Part shown: one piece after another, positions 1 to 8,772 of the stretch
Numbering within the stretch: position 1 is the first letter of the stretch
How the letters are laid out: every line of letters starts with the position of its first letter
NCBI GenBank assembly: GCA_963696675.1
Contig: CAVOLM010000030.1
Location: 6,059-70,058 of the forward strand
DNA length: 64,000 nt
Direction: 5' to 3'
From: DATBVX01 sp963696675
Lineage (GTDB): Bacteria > Pseudomonadota > Gammaproteobacteria > Steroidobacterales > Steroidobacteraceae
Notes under the pieces: model-generated
Told to the model about the DNA's origin: nothing
Seen by the model: only the letters and a program-made list of their open reading frames with translations
Database searches by the model: none
Position numbers and translations under genes: made by a program

Positions 1-352
1 TCCCGATCCCCGAGCCCGATCAAGCACCGAGAGGCCGAGCGCGCTGGCGGCGAGGTAGCGCGGTCGCCGGCAGGCGCTCGAGGATCGCGTCGCGCACGTG
101 CTGGCGCGTCAGGTAGGAGCGGCCGAGATCGCCGTGCGCCAGCCGCTGAGGTAGCGCCCGTACTGCAGGACGAGCGGCGCGTCGAGGCCCATCTCGCGGC
201 GGACGCGCGCCAGCGTCTCCGGGTCCGCCTTCGGGCCGGCGATCGTAGACGGCCGGGTCGGCGGGAACGACAAACGCCAGGACGAACGTGAGAAAGGTCA
301 CGCCGAGCAGGATCACCACGCTCGACGCGAGCCGCGTCGCCACCACCCTCAC
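1..352 (-). CDS. DppB-like ABC transporter permease, N-terminal part, frame-broken and cut by window edge
   Basis: The N-terminus (VRVVATRLASSVVILLG...) starts at a GTG at 352. It has the hydrophobic first segment and VP-DP-A motif of the DppB family, the inner-membrane permease of peptide/nickel ABC importers. Two frames must be joined to read on. One contains KADPETLARVRREMGLDAPL (about 245-155); the other, below 155, contains RLAHGDLGRSYLTRQ and ILERLPAT. Both match the DppB periplasmic loop. The C-terminal membrane domain lies beyond the window. It follows a small membrane protein with 25 bp between them. Which substrate it serves cannot be said. Confidence 0.6.
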
Positions 353-377
353 CGGAGCCCCTCCCCTCGCCCAGCGC

Positions 378-575
378 TCACTGCTCCCAGCGCGACGTGA
401 TGACGGCGGCGAGAAAGCTGACGCCCGCCACGATCGCGGAGGCCAGGAACCAACGCGCAATCTGCGGCGCGTCGACCACCAGCGTCATGACCGCCAGGGC
501 AAGTAGTAGCGACACGCTCGCGGCAATGCCCAGCCACAGGAACGTGCGCGTCATGGTCGCTGCCAGCCCGGCCAT
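378..575 (-). CDS. small two-helix membrane protein, unknown function
   Basis: About 65 aa from MAGLAATMTRTF; a start at 554 (MTRTF) is also possible. Two hydrophobic stretches, roughly residues 12-32 and 42-58, are joined by a short charged loop (VDAPQIAR). The end is SRWEQ. I do not recognise a family. The open frame continues upstream to an ATG at 632, but that ATG lies inside a repeated sequence, so an internal start is preferred. It sits just upstream of the DppB-like permease and may be co-transcribed with it. Confidence 0.4.
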   Translation of the reverse strand: MAGLAATMTRTFLWLGIAASVSLLLALAVMTLVVDAPQIARWFLASAIVAGVSFLAAVITSRWEQ

Positions 576-606
576 GGCGGCGAACTTAGCAGGGGACCTG
601 CTTGAG

Positions 607-683
607 CAGAAAGGGGACAGATCTATTTTCATGCAGCCGCGCGGCGGGAGCGGGCCAGAAAGGGGACAGATCTATTTTCATGC
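607..683. repeat. two direct copies of a 28-bp repeat
   Basis: Positions 607-634 and 656-683 are identical over 28 bp, with core GGGGACAGATCTATTTTC, and 21 bp separate them. Composition is AT-richer than the surroundings. The sequence resembles intergenic repeats I associate with REP-type tyrosine transposases in gammaproteobacteria; that link is from memory. No transposase gene is in the window. The repeats lie between a small membrane gene and the broken end of ntrX. Confidence 0.7.
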
Positions 684-707
684 GAGGCGCGCGCGGCAGA
701 AGCGATG

Positions 708-1298
708 TCACACCACGAATGGTCCTTCCGCCCGCACCGACTTGGCGTGCATCACGCGCGCGGCGAGCTCCTTGCCGCAGCCGGACGGCCCGGTGATCAG
801 CACGCGGCTATTGGTGGGCGCCACCTTGTCGATGGCCTGGCGCAGCTGATTGATGGCGGCGGAGCGGCCGATCATCTCGAACGAGTACGTGCTCCGCTCG
901 CGCAGCTCGCGATTTTCGCGCTTCAGCTTCGAGGCTTCGAGCGCGCGCGCGGTGAGCAGCACCAGGCGGTCGGCCTTGAACGGCTTCTCGATATAGTCGT
1001 AGGCGCCGCGCTTGATCGCCGCCACCGCGGTCTCGATATTGCCGTGGCCGCTGATGATGATGACCGGCAGATCGGGATGCGCCTTCTTGATGCGGTCGAG
1101 CAGCTCCAGCCCGTCGAGCTTCGAGCCTTGCAGCCAGATGTCGAGAATGACGAGCGAGGGTCTCTGCTCCTCGATGGCCTTGAGCGTGTCGTCGCTGTCC
1201 TTGGCTAGGCGGGTCGAATGACCTTCGTCCTCGAGGATGCCTGAGATCAGCTCTCTGATGTCGGTCTCGTCGTCGACGACCAGGATGTCAGACGCCAT
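708..1298 (-). pseudogene. ntrX: NtrX-like response regulator, truncated inside the AAA+ domain
   Basis: 196 codons. Residues 1-120 are a receiver domain: acidic VVDDE near residue 7, phospho-acceptor Asp in LVILDIWLQGS, Lys in YIEKPFK. A linker leads to the start of a sigma-54 activator AAA+ domain with Walker A GPSGCGKE. The frame stops right after GPFVV, before the GAFTGA loop, Walker B and the DNA-binding domain; a full NtrX is about 450 residues. As written it cannot activate sigma-54 promoters. The start overlaps the end of the ntrY fragment, the normal ntrYX arrangement. The break is 25 bp from the 28-bp repeats. Confidence 0.8.
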
Positions 1299-2712
1299 GG
1301 GTCACTCCCTCTTCCTCCTCGGCGTGCTCCGATGGGCTCGAAGCTGAAGCCGCACCCGGCTCCGCCGCCGCTTCCGCCGCAATCGCTTCCTCTTTCTCTC
1401 CCACCGGCAGATCGATGCGCACCGACGCCCCTTCGATCTTGCCGTTGCGCTTCGGCGCATCGGCAAGCGTAAGCGTGCCGCCATGCTGCTCGGTGATCCG
1501 CTGCACGATGGCGAGCCCTAACCCTGTGCCCTTGGCGCGGGTCGTCATGTAGGGCTCGACTAGACGATGCCGGTCCTCTTTCGGCAGGCCGCAGCCATTG
1601 TCGATGACGGTGATCTGCGCGCGGGCAAACGTGCTGAGCGATTCCTGCTTCTCGCCGATGGCCATCTGTGCTTCGCCCAGCGCGCTCCGATACTGCATGA
1701 CGTCAGTGTGTTTTTCACTCAGGCCCTGCAGGATGGGAATCGCTTCCTCGGGGGCACCTGATTGCATGAGGCTCAACGCCTGCCCGTAGCGCGTCGCGTC
1801 GGTGTGGCTCTTCTCCGTCGCCAGATACTGGTTGTAGTAGGCGCGCGCATCGGTGTCGCTGCTGAGGCTGAGCAGGCGCAAGCGCTCGCGGCTCAGACCA
1901 TAGCTGACACTATCGGGCGGCAGGGGAATGTCGTAGCCATGCGCACGGTTGCGTGATTCGGCGATACGCGCGGTGGTGACAGGGTGACTCTGCAGCAGCT
2001 CCGGTACCTGGCTGCCCTGCAGTCCGGCGCGGCGTCCCATGGTATCGAAGAAAGCGGGCATCGCCTGGGGATCGAAGCCACTCGCCGCCATCGTGCCGAT
2101 GCCGATGCGGTCTGCCTCGTACTCATTGGAGCGCGTGAAGTTGATACGTTGCTGCGCGGCGGCTCCCTGTGCGACCGCGATGGCGCCCGTCATCACGTCG
2201 GGCGGCATACCAGTCGTCGCGCCGATGACGATGGCTGCCAGCATGGCCGCCGCCGAGACGAGGCTCGACCGTCCCGCGGCCTGAATGCTGCGTGCGACGT
2301 GTCGCTGCGTCACGTGGGCGATTTCGTGCGCCAGCACGCCAGCCAGCTCGCTCTCGTTCGCGGTCGCGAGGATCAGAGCCTTCGTTCACACCGATGAACC
2401 CGCCCGGCAGCGCAAATGCGTTGATCGACGGGTCCTTGACCACGAAGAACGTGAAACGCTGATGGCCGTCCTGCGCATGGCTGGCGAGACGCGAGCCGAT
2501 CGACTGGATGTACTCGGTGCATCTCGGGGTCTTCGAGAATCTTGCCCGCGTCGCGCAAGCCCTTCACGACCATCAGGCCGATCTGGTATTCGTCGCTCTG
2601 CGTCAGGGTCGTGTCGGCGGGCGTGCCGATGTCCGGCAGGTCTTCAGCCGCTGGCCAAGCCGGCCCGCAAACCAGGAGCGCAGCGGCGGTAGACAGCAGG
2701 ATTCGACGCATA
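1288..2712 (-). CDS. BepA-like M48 metalloprotease fused in frame to the C-terminus of NtrY kinase
   Basis: Reading from 2712: a signal peptide (MRRILLSTAAALLVCG..W), the BepA N-terminal region (TQSDEYQIGLMVVKGLRDAG), and the M48 protease domain with zinc motif HEIAH and downstream EYEADRIG, then TPR-like helices up to STFARA. At about 1612-1630 the frame passes without a stop into QITVIDNGCGLPKED and TGLGLAIVQRI, the G1/G2 boxes of a histidine-kinase ATPase domain, ending as NtrY does over the ntrX start. The BepA C-terminus and all NtrY sensor and dimerisation parts are absent. Two single-base insertions (about 2376-2379 and 2518-2521) break the BepA half. The junction is GC-rich (GCGCGC) and may be a deletion or an assembly join. 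Confidence 0.75.
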
Positions 2713-2794
2713 AGAGCTTGTATTTCCGGGAAGTCGCCCATTGGACCGCGGCTCGGCCGACGCGTTCAGACCCCTTGGCCGTGACCTCGTGAGG

Positions 2795-4211
2795 CTACAG
2801 GATATCCGATGCGTAGTCCGCGAGTCGCGAACGCTCCCCGCGCATCAGCGTGACGTGCCCGGAGTGCTTCCAGCCGCGGAAGCGATTGACCACGAACGTC
2901 AGACCCGAGGTGGTTTCGGTCAGGTAGGGCGTGTCGATCTGGGCGATGTTCCCAAGGCACACCAGCTTTCGTTCCCGGGCCGGCGCGAGTTACCAGCGCT
3001 TTCATCTGTTTCGGCGTCAGGTTCTGCGCCTCGTCGATGATGATGAAGCGGTTGAGGAAGGTACGGCCGCGCATGAAGTTGATGGTGCGGATCTTGATGC
3101 GCTTGCGCAGCAGATCGTTGGTCGCCGCCCGTCCCCAGTTGCCGCCTTCCTGGCTCTGCGTGAGCACCTCGAGATTGTCCATCAGTGCGCCCATCCATGG
3201 CTCCATCTTTTCCTCTTCCGTGCCGGGCAGAAAACCGATGTCTTCGCCCAGCGGGATCGTCACGCGCGACATGATGATCTCGGTGTAGCGGTTGGTCTCG
3301 AGCGTCTGCGTGAGGCCGGCGGCGAGCGTCAGCAGAGTCTTGCCGGTTCCGGCCGGACCCAGAACTGTGATGAAGTCGAGCTGCGGATCCATCAGCAGGT
3401 TGAGCGCGAAGTTCTGCTCACGGTTGCGCGCCGTGATGCCCCAGACGTTGTTCTTGTCGCTGCGAAAATCGCGGGTCAGCTCCAGGACCGCGACCTCGCC
3501 GTCCGTTTCACGCACCAGCGCCTCGATGCCGTTCTTCGAGGTCTCGTAGACGAACTGGTTGAACTGCCAGTCCTGCACCGCGGCGCCACGCACGCGGTAG
3601 AAGGTGCGGCTGCTCTCCTGCCAGGATTCGATGTCGCGCCCGAGCTGTTCCCAGAAATTCTCCGGCAACGCCTGCATGCCGGAAAACAGCAGGTCGGCGT
3701 CCTCGATGGTCTTGTCGCTGTAGTAGTCCTCGGCGTGTACGCCGATGATCGAGGCCTTGATGCGCAGGTTGATGTCCTTGGACACCAGCGTGATGCGCGC
3801 TTCCGGAAATTCCCGCTGCAGGGCGAGAGTGTTCGCGAGGATGTGGTTGTCCGCGCCATGCCCCGGCAGGTTGTCCGGCAGCCCGGAAGCGAGCTGGCGG
3901 GTCTGGAAGAACAGGTGACCGGTGCTCGGCTTCTTGCCGTGATTGCCGGACTTGGACGGCGGCAGCTCGAGCCCGTGGTCGATCTGTTCCTTGGTGGCGT
4001 TGTGCATCAGCTCGTCGAGGAACCGGCTCACCTGGCGTACGTTGCGCGCCGACTCGGACAGACCCTTCTTGCCGGCGTCGAGCTCCTCGAGGACGATCAT
4101 CGGTATGTAGATGTCGTGCTCCTCGAAGCGAAAGATCGCCGCGGGGTCGTGCATCAGCACGTTGGTATCGAGGACGAAGATGCGGCGCTGCGGCCTGGTG
4201 GAGCTCTTCAC
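2795..4211 (-). CDS. PhoH2-type PIN domain / PhoH ATPase, one frameshift
   Basis: Starts at GTG 4211, overlapping the bcp stop as GTGA. The N-terminal PIN nuclease domain opens with FVLDTNVLMHDP and has further acidic residues (LEELDAGKKG; VSKDINLRIKA). The C-terminal PhoH ATPase has Walker A GPAGTGKT and Walker B IIIDEAQN. This pairing marks RNA-degrading PhoH2/YlaK proteins. After VTRAGPGTK the frame is broken by an extra A at about 2966-2969; removing it gives LVCLGNIAQIDTPYL and an end at ADYASDIL. It is the last gene of a gcvR-bcp-phoH run with overlapping ends. Confidence 0.85.
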
Positions 4212-4699
4212 AGTGACTTGGCTGCCTCGAGCACCTCTGCGGCGTGCCCGTCGACTTTGACCTTGCGCCATTCGCGGCGCAGTTGGCCTTCGGCGTCGAT
4301 GAGGAAGGTGCTGCGCTCCACGCCCAGGAACTTGCGGCCGTACATGCTCTTTTCGCGGATCACGTCGAACAGCTCGCAAGCCTTGCGATCCTCGTCGCTC
4401 AGCAATGCGAACGGCAGCTTGAACTTGGTCTTGAACTTGTGGTGCGACTCGATGCTGTCGGGCGAAACACCGACGATGACCGTGTTGGCCTTGCGGAACG
4501 CGCCGTGCAGTTCGCGAAAATCCTGCGCCTCGCGCGTGCAGCCGCTGGTGTTGTCGCGGGGATAGAAGTAGATCACCAGATTGCTGCCCCGCGCGTCCGC
4601 CAGCGAAAACCGGTCGCCGGCGGTCGAGGGCAACGAGAGTTTGGGCGCCTTGCGCCCGACTTCGGTCTTGCTCGTCAAAGTGCCGATCCTTCCTGTCAC
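4208..4699 (-). CDS. bcp: thioredoxin-dependent peroxiredoxin, Bcp/PrxQ family
   Basis: 163 aa. The thioredoxin fold carries the peroxidatic cysteine C54 in YPRDNTSGCTRE, with the conserved Thr and downstream Arg of AhpC/TSA enzymes. It reduces hydrogen peroxide and organic hydroperoxides in the cytoplasm. The +5 position used as resolving cysteine in E. coli Bcp is not Cys here; the only other Cys is C108. It may therefore use a different resolving partner. Its ATG overlaps the gcvR stop (ATGA) and its stop overlaps the phoH start, so the three genes are probably one transcript. The gcvR-bcp pairing matches E. coli. Confidence 0.93.
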   Translation of the reverse strand: MTGRIGTLTSKTEVGRKAPKLSLPSTAGDRFSLADARGSNLVIYFYPRDNTSGCTREAQDFRELHGAFRKANTVIVGVSPDSIESHHKFKTKFKLPFALLSDEDRKACELFDVIREKSMYGRKFLGVERSTFLIDAEGQLRREWRKVKVDGHAAEVLEAAKSL

Positions 4700-5226
4700 A
4701 GCTTTACCGGTTCGAGAATCGCATCCAGATTGAGGTGGTCACAGAATTCCAGGAATTCCTCGCGCAGCGTCGAGAGATGAATGCGGCTCGGCACGTTCAC
4801 GATCATCTGTACCGAGAACATCGGCGCGCCCGTGTGCGCAGCGGCGTAGCTGCGCGTGGAAAGCTCCGCGATGTCGATGCCACGCGAAGAAAAGAACCCG
4901 GACAGGCTGGACACGATGCCGGTCTGATCCAGGCACACGACGTCGACCGAATAGGGCAGCATGTCGCTGCGCGCAGTGCGTTGTTCGGTCCGCCGTAGCT
5001 GGATGCTGAGCTCGCTGGACTCCGCGAGCTTGCGCAGGTCGGTCTCGAGGCGCGCCAGTGCTGCCCAGTTGCCGGATACGAGCAGCAGCATGGCGAATTC
5101 CGAACCCAGCGCCGTCATACGGCTCTCGCTGATGCTGCCGCCGCAGTCGGTCACGACGCGCGTGAGGTCGTGAACCATTCCCGTTCGATCGCTACCGATC
5201 GCCGAGATCGCCAGGTACTGCTTCAT
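4696..5226 (-). CDS. gcvR: GcvR-like regulator with tandem ACT domains
   Basis: 176 aa. Two ACT domains: residues about 3-75 (YLAISAIGSDRTGMVHDLTR) and about 92-170 (YSVDVVCLDQTGIVSSLSGF), the layout of GcvR. In E. coli GcvR binds glycine and holds back GcvA at the glycine-cleavage operon; no gcvA is in this window. It heads the leftward gcvR-bcp-phoH run and is divergent from dapA across 166 bp, the same arrangement as in E. coli. Confidence 0.88.
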   Translation of the reverse strand: MKQYLAISAIGSDRTGMVHDLTRVVTDCGGSISESRMTALGSEFAMLLLVSGNWAALARLETDLRKLAESSELSIQLRRTEQRTARSDMLPYSVDVVCLDQTGIVSSLSGFFSSRGIDIAELSTRSYAAAHTGAPMFSVQMIVNVPSRIHLSTLREEFLEFCDHLNLDAILEPVKL

Positions 5227-5324
5227 CTAGTCGGACAGATTCCCGATCGCCTGCGGTCTCATCCCCTGAACGTGCGGCAGTGTACCGGTATTGAGCAGAC
5301 GGTGGAACGAGCCCGATCAGTGGC

Positions 5325-5354
5325 TTGCCTCATTGCGCCCGCGGCACGTAACAT
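5325..5354 (+). promoter_or_regulatory. candidate sigma-70 promoter for dapA
   Basis: -35 TTGCCT at 5325-5330 and -10 TAACAT at 5349-5354, spaced 18 bp, lie in the gcvR/dapA intergenic region about 38 bp upstream of the dapA ATG. Each hexamer matches four of six consensus positions. A prediction from sequence only. Confidence 0.3.
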
Positions 5355-5392
5355 CCGCGATCCTCCGCAGCAGACACTCCCTTGGGGCCCAG

Positions 5393-6271
5393 ATGTTCGG
5401 CGGCAGCATGGTCGCAGTCGTCACTCCGATGACGGCAAATGGCGCAATCGATTTTCCCGCCTGGGAACGGCTGCTGCGCTTTCATGCCGAGCACGGCACC
5501 GATGCAATCGTGGTCGGCGGAACGACCGGTGAGTCGCCGACGCTCGAGTCCGGCGAGCTGGACGAGCTGGTGCGGCGGGCGGTGCGAATTCTGCGGGGGC
5601 GCATGCCGGTGATCGCCGGCGCCGGCACCAATTCGACATCGCGCACGGTGCAGCGGGCCCGGGAACTCGTCGCCGCCGGTGCGGATGCCCTGTTGGTCGT
5701 CACTCCGTATTACAACAAGCCCACCCAGGAAGGACTGTTCGAGCACTTTCGCGCGGTGGCTGCCGCAGCGGGAATACCGGTGATTCTCTACAATGTGCCG
5801 TCCCGGACCGGTGTCGATCTGCTGGCGCCCACGGTTGCGAGGCTGGCGCGCGAGCCGCATATCGCGGCCATCAAGGAAGCGACCTGCAGCGTGGATCGTG
5901 GTCGCGAAATCCTTGCTTCGGTGCCGCCGCAATTCGACCTGATCAGCGGTGACGATGCGACGGCGCACGAACTGATGGACATCGGGGCGCGGGGCGTCAT
6001 CTCGGTGACGGCCAATGTGGCGCCGGGGCTGATGCACGAGCTGTGCGTGGCCTCGAGGGACAGACACGAAGCGCGAGTTCATGAACTCGACAGCCGGCTC
6101 GGGAAACTTCATGCCGCCCTTTTCGTCGAATCGAATCCGATTCCGGTCAAGTGGGCGTTGCAGGAGATGGGTCTGATTGCCGAAGGAATCCGCTTGCCGC
6201 TGACGCAGCTGGCGCCGCGATTCCATGAACAGGTGCGCGACGGCCTGCGTGTCGCGGGGGTACTGGATTGA
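5393..6271 (+). CDS. dapA: 4-hydroxy-tetrahydrodipicolinate synthase
   Basis: 292 aa, the normal length. It condenses pyruvate with aspartate semialdehyde, the first committed step of lysine and diaminopimelate synthesis. Schiff-base Lys is K161 (AAIKEAT), catalytic Tyr Y133 (ILYNVPSRTG), and GGTTGES holds the Thr pair of the proton relay. The ATG at 5393 (MFGGSMVAVVTPM) is chosen because it matches the usual N-terminus; the frame is open further upstream but without family similarity. A short lipoprotein gene follows 8 bp later, in the position of E. coli bamC. dapB lies at 46.8 kb. Confidence 0.96.
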   Translation: MFGGSMVAVVTPMTANGAIDFPAWERLLRFHAEHGTDAIVVGGTTGESPTLESGELDELVRRAVRILRGRMPVIAGAGTNSTSRTVQRARELVAAGADALLVVTPYYNKPTQEGLFEHFRAVAAAAGIPVILYNVPSRTGVDLLAPTVARLAREPHIAAIKEATCSVDRGREILASVPPQFDLISGDDATAHELMDIGARGVISVTANVAPGLMHELCVASRDRHEARVHELDSRLGKLHAALFVESNPIPVKWALQEMGLIAEGIRLPLTQLAPRFHEQVRDGLRVAGVLD

Positions 6272-6279
6272 GGTATTCA

Positions 6280-6579
6280 ATGAATCGAGTTTGCCGATTG
6301 ATGGCGCTGGTCATCTGCGTGGCCGGTGTCGCCGGTTGCAAGTCATTTTCCTGCAATGCGCCACCCGCCTACGGCAATGCGGACAGTATTCCGCCGTTGC
6401 AGATCCCCGGGGGCCTCGACCCGCCCGATACCCGGGGCGCGCTCAAAGTCCCGGAGCTCAGCACACCGGATCGGCCGCGCACCGACGCCGAGGGCTGTCT
6501 CGACGATCCGCCGTCATATTTCCCGGAGCGGCCGCGCGGCGATTTTCCAAAGGGCGACCGTCCTCAGTCCAAGCCCTGA
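6280..6579 (+). CDS. short lipoprotein in the bamC position, possibly a reduced BamC
   Basis: 99 aa. Residues 1-20 are a lipoprotein signal ending in VAGC, so the mature protein should be lipidated at Cys20 and sorted to the outer membrane. The rest is Pro/Asp-rich and probably unstructured; PPLQIPGGLDPP and LKVPEL recall the extended N-terminal segment with which BamC binds BamD. The helix-grip domains of full BamC (about 340 aa) are absent and the gene stops cleanly. It directly follows dapA, as bamC does in E. coli. The BamC link rests on context and weak similarity. Confidence 0.6.
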   Translation: MNRVCRLMALVICVAGVAGCKSFSCNAPPAYGNADSIPPLQIPGGLDPPDTRGALKVPELSTPDRPRTDAEGCLDDPPSYFPERPRGDFPKGDRPQSKP

Positions 6580-6628
6580 ATTGCGTGCCGGGCACGCCTT
6601 CGGTACTCTGCGCGCCCTCAATTCGTGC

Positions 6629-6718
6629 GGAGAGATGGCCGAGCGGTCGAAGGCGCTGGACTGGAATTCCAGTAAACCGGCAACGGTTTCGTGGGTTCGA
6701 ATCCCACTCTCTCCGCCA
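6629..6718 (+). tRNA. tRNA-Ser (GGA anticodon)
   Basis: A 90-nt class II tRNA. Acceptor arms GGAGAGA and TCTCTCC pair fully and the encoded CCA ends at 6718. The anticodon stem CTGGA/TCCAG encloses loop CTGGAAT, giving anticodon GGA. A long variable arm and GGTTCGAATCC T-arm follow. It lies 13-15 nt before the SRP RNA, so the two are probably co-transcribed. Confidence 0.96.
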
Positions 6719-6730
6719 CTCGAGCTTTCG

Positions 6731-6850
<120 letters not shown>

Positions 6851-6867
6851 CCGATTAGAGTGTGCCC

Positions 6868-8428
6868 ATGAGTTATCTGGTTCTCGCCCGCAAGTGGCGT
6901 CCGCGTAATTTCAGCGAAATCGTCGGCCAGGAGCACGTCGTGCGCGCCCTCAGCAATGCGCTCGACAGCGGGCGCGTGCATCACGCATTTCTGTTCACCG
7001 GCACGCGCGGCGTTGGCAAGACCACGCTCGCGCGCATCCTGGCGAAGTGCCTGAACTGCGAAGCCGGTGTCTCTTCCAAGCCCGACGGAAGCTGCGCCGC
7101 CTGCCGGGAAATTGACGAGGGTCGGTTTGTCGATCTGCTCGAAGTCGACGCAGCTTCCCGAACCAAGGTCGACGACACGCGCGAGCTGCTCGACAACGTC
7201 CAATACGCGCCGGCGCGCGGCCGCTTCAAGGTGTACCTCATCGACGAGGTGCACATGCTGTCGACTCATTCCTTCAATGCGCTCCTGAAAACGCTCGAGG
7301 AGCCGCCACCGCACGTGAAATTTCTGTTGGCGACCACCGACCCGCAGAAACTCCCGGTGACGGTGCTGTCGCGCTGCCTGCAATTCAACCTCAAACGCTT
7401 GCCGGTGACGCTGATCGCGTCGCGACTCAGGCAGATCATCGCGGCGGAGGGGCTGGAAGCCGAATCCGCGGCGATCGAGCTGCTGGCGCGCGCCGCGGAT
7501 GGGAGCCTGCGCGATGCCCTGAGCCTGCTCGATCAGCTCATCGCCTTCGGCGCCGGCAGGCTCACGGAACAGAATGCCCGCGCCATGCTGGGCACTGTCG
7601 ACCGCGCACACACGGTGCGGTTCCTGGAGCAGATCGCGGCAGGCGATGCCGCGGGCCTGATGAAGACGGTGTCGGCTTTGGATGATTACGCGCCGGACTA
7701 TGCCGCTGCGCTCGATGAGCTCGCGACACTGATTCAGAAAGTGGCGCTCCGCCAGGCAATTCCCGCCTACGAGGCCGGCGAATCGTTTGCAGCCGAGACT
7801 CTCGATGCACTCGCTGCCGCGATTTCCGCCGCGGACCTGCAGCTCTATTACCAGCTTGCGATCGTTGGCCGCCGCGATCTGGACCTTGGGCCCGACCAGC
7901 GCAGTGGCTTCGAGATGGTGCTGCTGCGCATGCTGGCGTTCCGCCCGGCAGAGGCCACGGATTCCCCCGCACGTGTGCGGCGCACCGGATCGACCGAGAC
8001 TGCGACCGCCACGAAGAGCGCAGAGGTGACGAACTCGAGCACACTCAACCGGTGATCCGTGGCGCGCCATGATTGCGGCTCTGGATACCCAGGGAGCGGC
8101 CCGCCAGCTGGCCATCAATTGCACCTTGCTCGCTCGTGAAGAGGGGCAGGTACGACTGTTGCTCGATCCGCGCGGTGCGCACTTTCGCACCAATCAAACG
8201 GAAGAAACCCTGGCGCGCGCGCTGAGTCGCGTGCTGGGCGCAGAGGTACAGCTGCAGATCGAACTGGCGGAGGAGGCGACGCAGACGCCGGCGCGCGAGC
8301 TGGCGCAGGCTGCCGAGGAACGACTGCAGGCGGCGCGAGTCGAACTGGAGAACGATCCCACGGTGCGGGCGCTCAAGGAAAGACTGGGCGCCACGCTGAT
8401 CGCGGACTCGGTCAAGCCGCTCAACTGA
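6868..8428 (+). CDS. dnaX: DNA polymerase III subunit tau/gamma, one frameshift
   Basis: Clamp-loader ATPase. Walker A is TGTRGVGKTT (residues about 44-53), zinc-binding cysteines lie at 61-79, the DEAH-like box is LIDEVHML and the sensor-1 region LLATTDPQKLP. The first frame stops at 8055 after domain III and a short linker. The tau C-terminal domain continues one frame over from about 8045 (DPWRAMIAALDTQGAARQLA) to 8428. Joining needs removal of one base near 8045-8055. The product would be about 515 aa, shorter than the 643 of E. coli because the linker is brief. I see no A-rich slippery heptamer, so an assembly insertion is likelier than programmed frameshifting. ybaB and recR follow. Confidence 0.9.
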
Positions 8429-8448
8429 GGTGCAGGGAGAGCAGAACC

Positions 8449-8772
8449 ATGAAGCCCGGACTCGGAAACCTGATGAAGCAGGCCCAGCAGATGCAGGCGA
8501 GCATGCAGAAAGCGCAGGCCGAGTTGGGCCAGCTCGAAGTACAGGGCGAATCCGGCGGCGGCATGGTGCGCGTGACGATGAATGGCCGGCACGAAGTTCG
8601 CGCCGTACAGATCGATGCGGCCACGCTGGGTGACGACAAGGAAATGCTCGAAGACCTGATCGCTGCAGCCGTGAACGATGCCGTGCGCAAGGTCGAAGCG
8701 CGCGTGCAGGAGAAGTTCTCCGGCCTGATGTCGGGAATGGCGCTCCCGCCCGGATTCAAGCTTCCTCTCTGA
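8449..8772 (+). CDS. ybaB: YbaB/EbfC family nucleoid-associated protein
   Basis: 107 aa, the usual length. The N-terminus (MKPGLGNLMKQAQQMQASMQ) and the core GGGMVRVTMNGRHEVRAVQID are diagnostic. The family forms DNA-binding dimers and is nearly always encoded between dnaX and recR, as here. Its stop overlaps the recR start (TGATG at 8770-8774), indicating translational coupling. Confidence 0.95.
   Translation: MKPGLGNLMKQAQQMQASMQKAQAELGQLEVQGESGGGMVRVTMNGRHEVRAVQIDAATLGDDKEMLEDLIAAAVNDAVRKVEARVQEKFSGLMSGMALPPGFKLPL

Noticed and set aside
2931..4565. A 544-codon open frame on the + strand
   Set aside because: It is antisense to phoH and bcp, whose motifs are unmistakable. Long antisense frames are common at this GC content and it shows no family features.
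8036..8060. Programmed frameshift making gamma and tau from dnaX
   Set aside because: No slippery heptamer or clear stimulatory stem, and many other genes here carry the same kind of one-base insertion.
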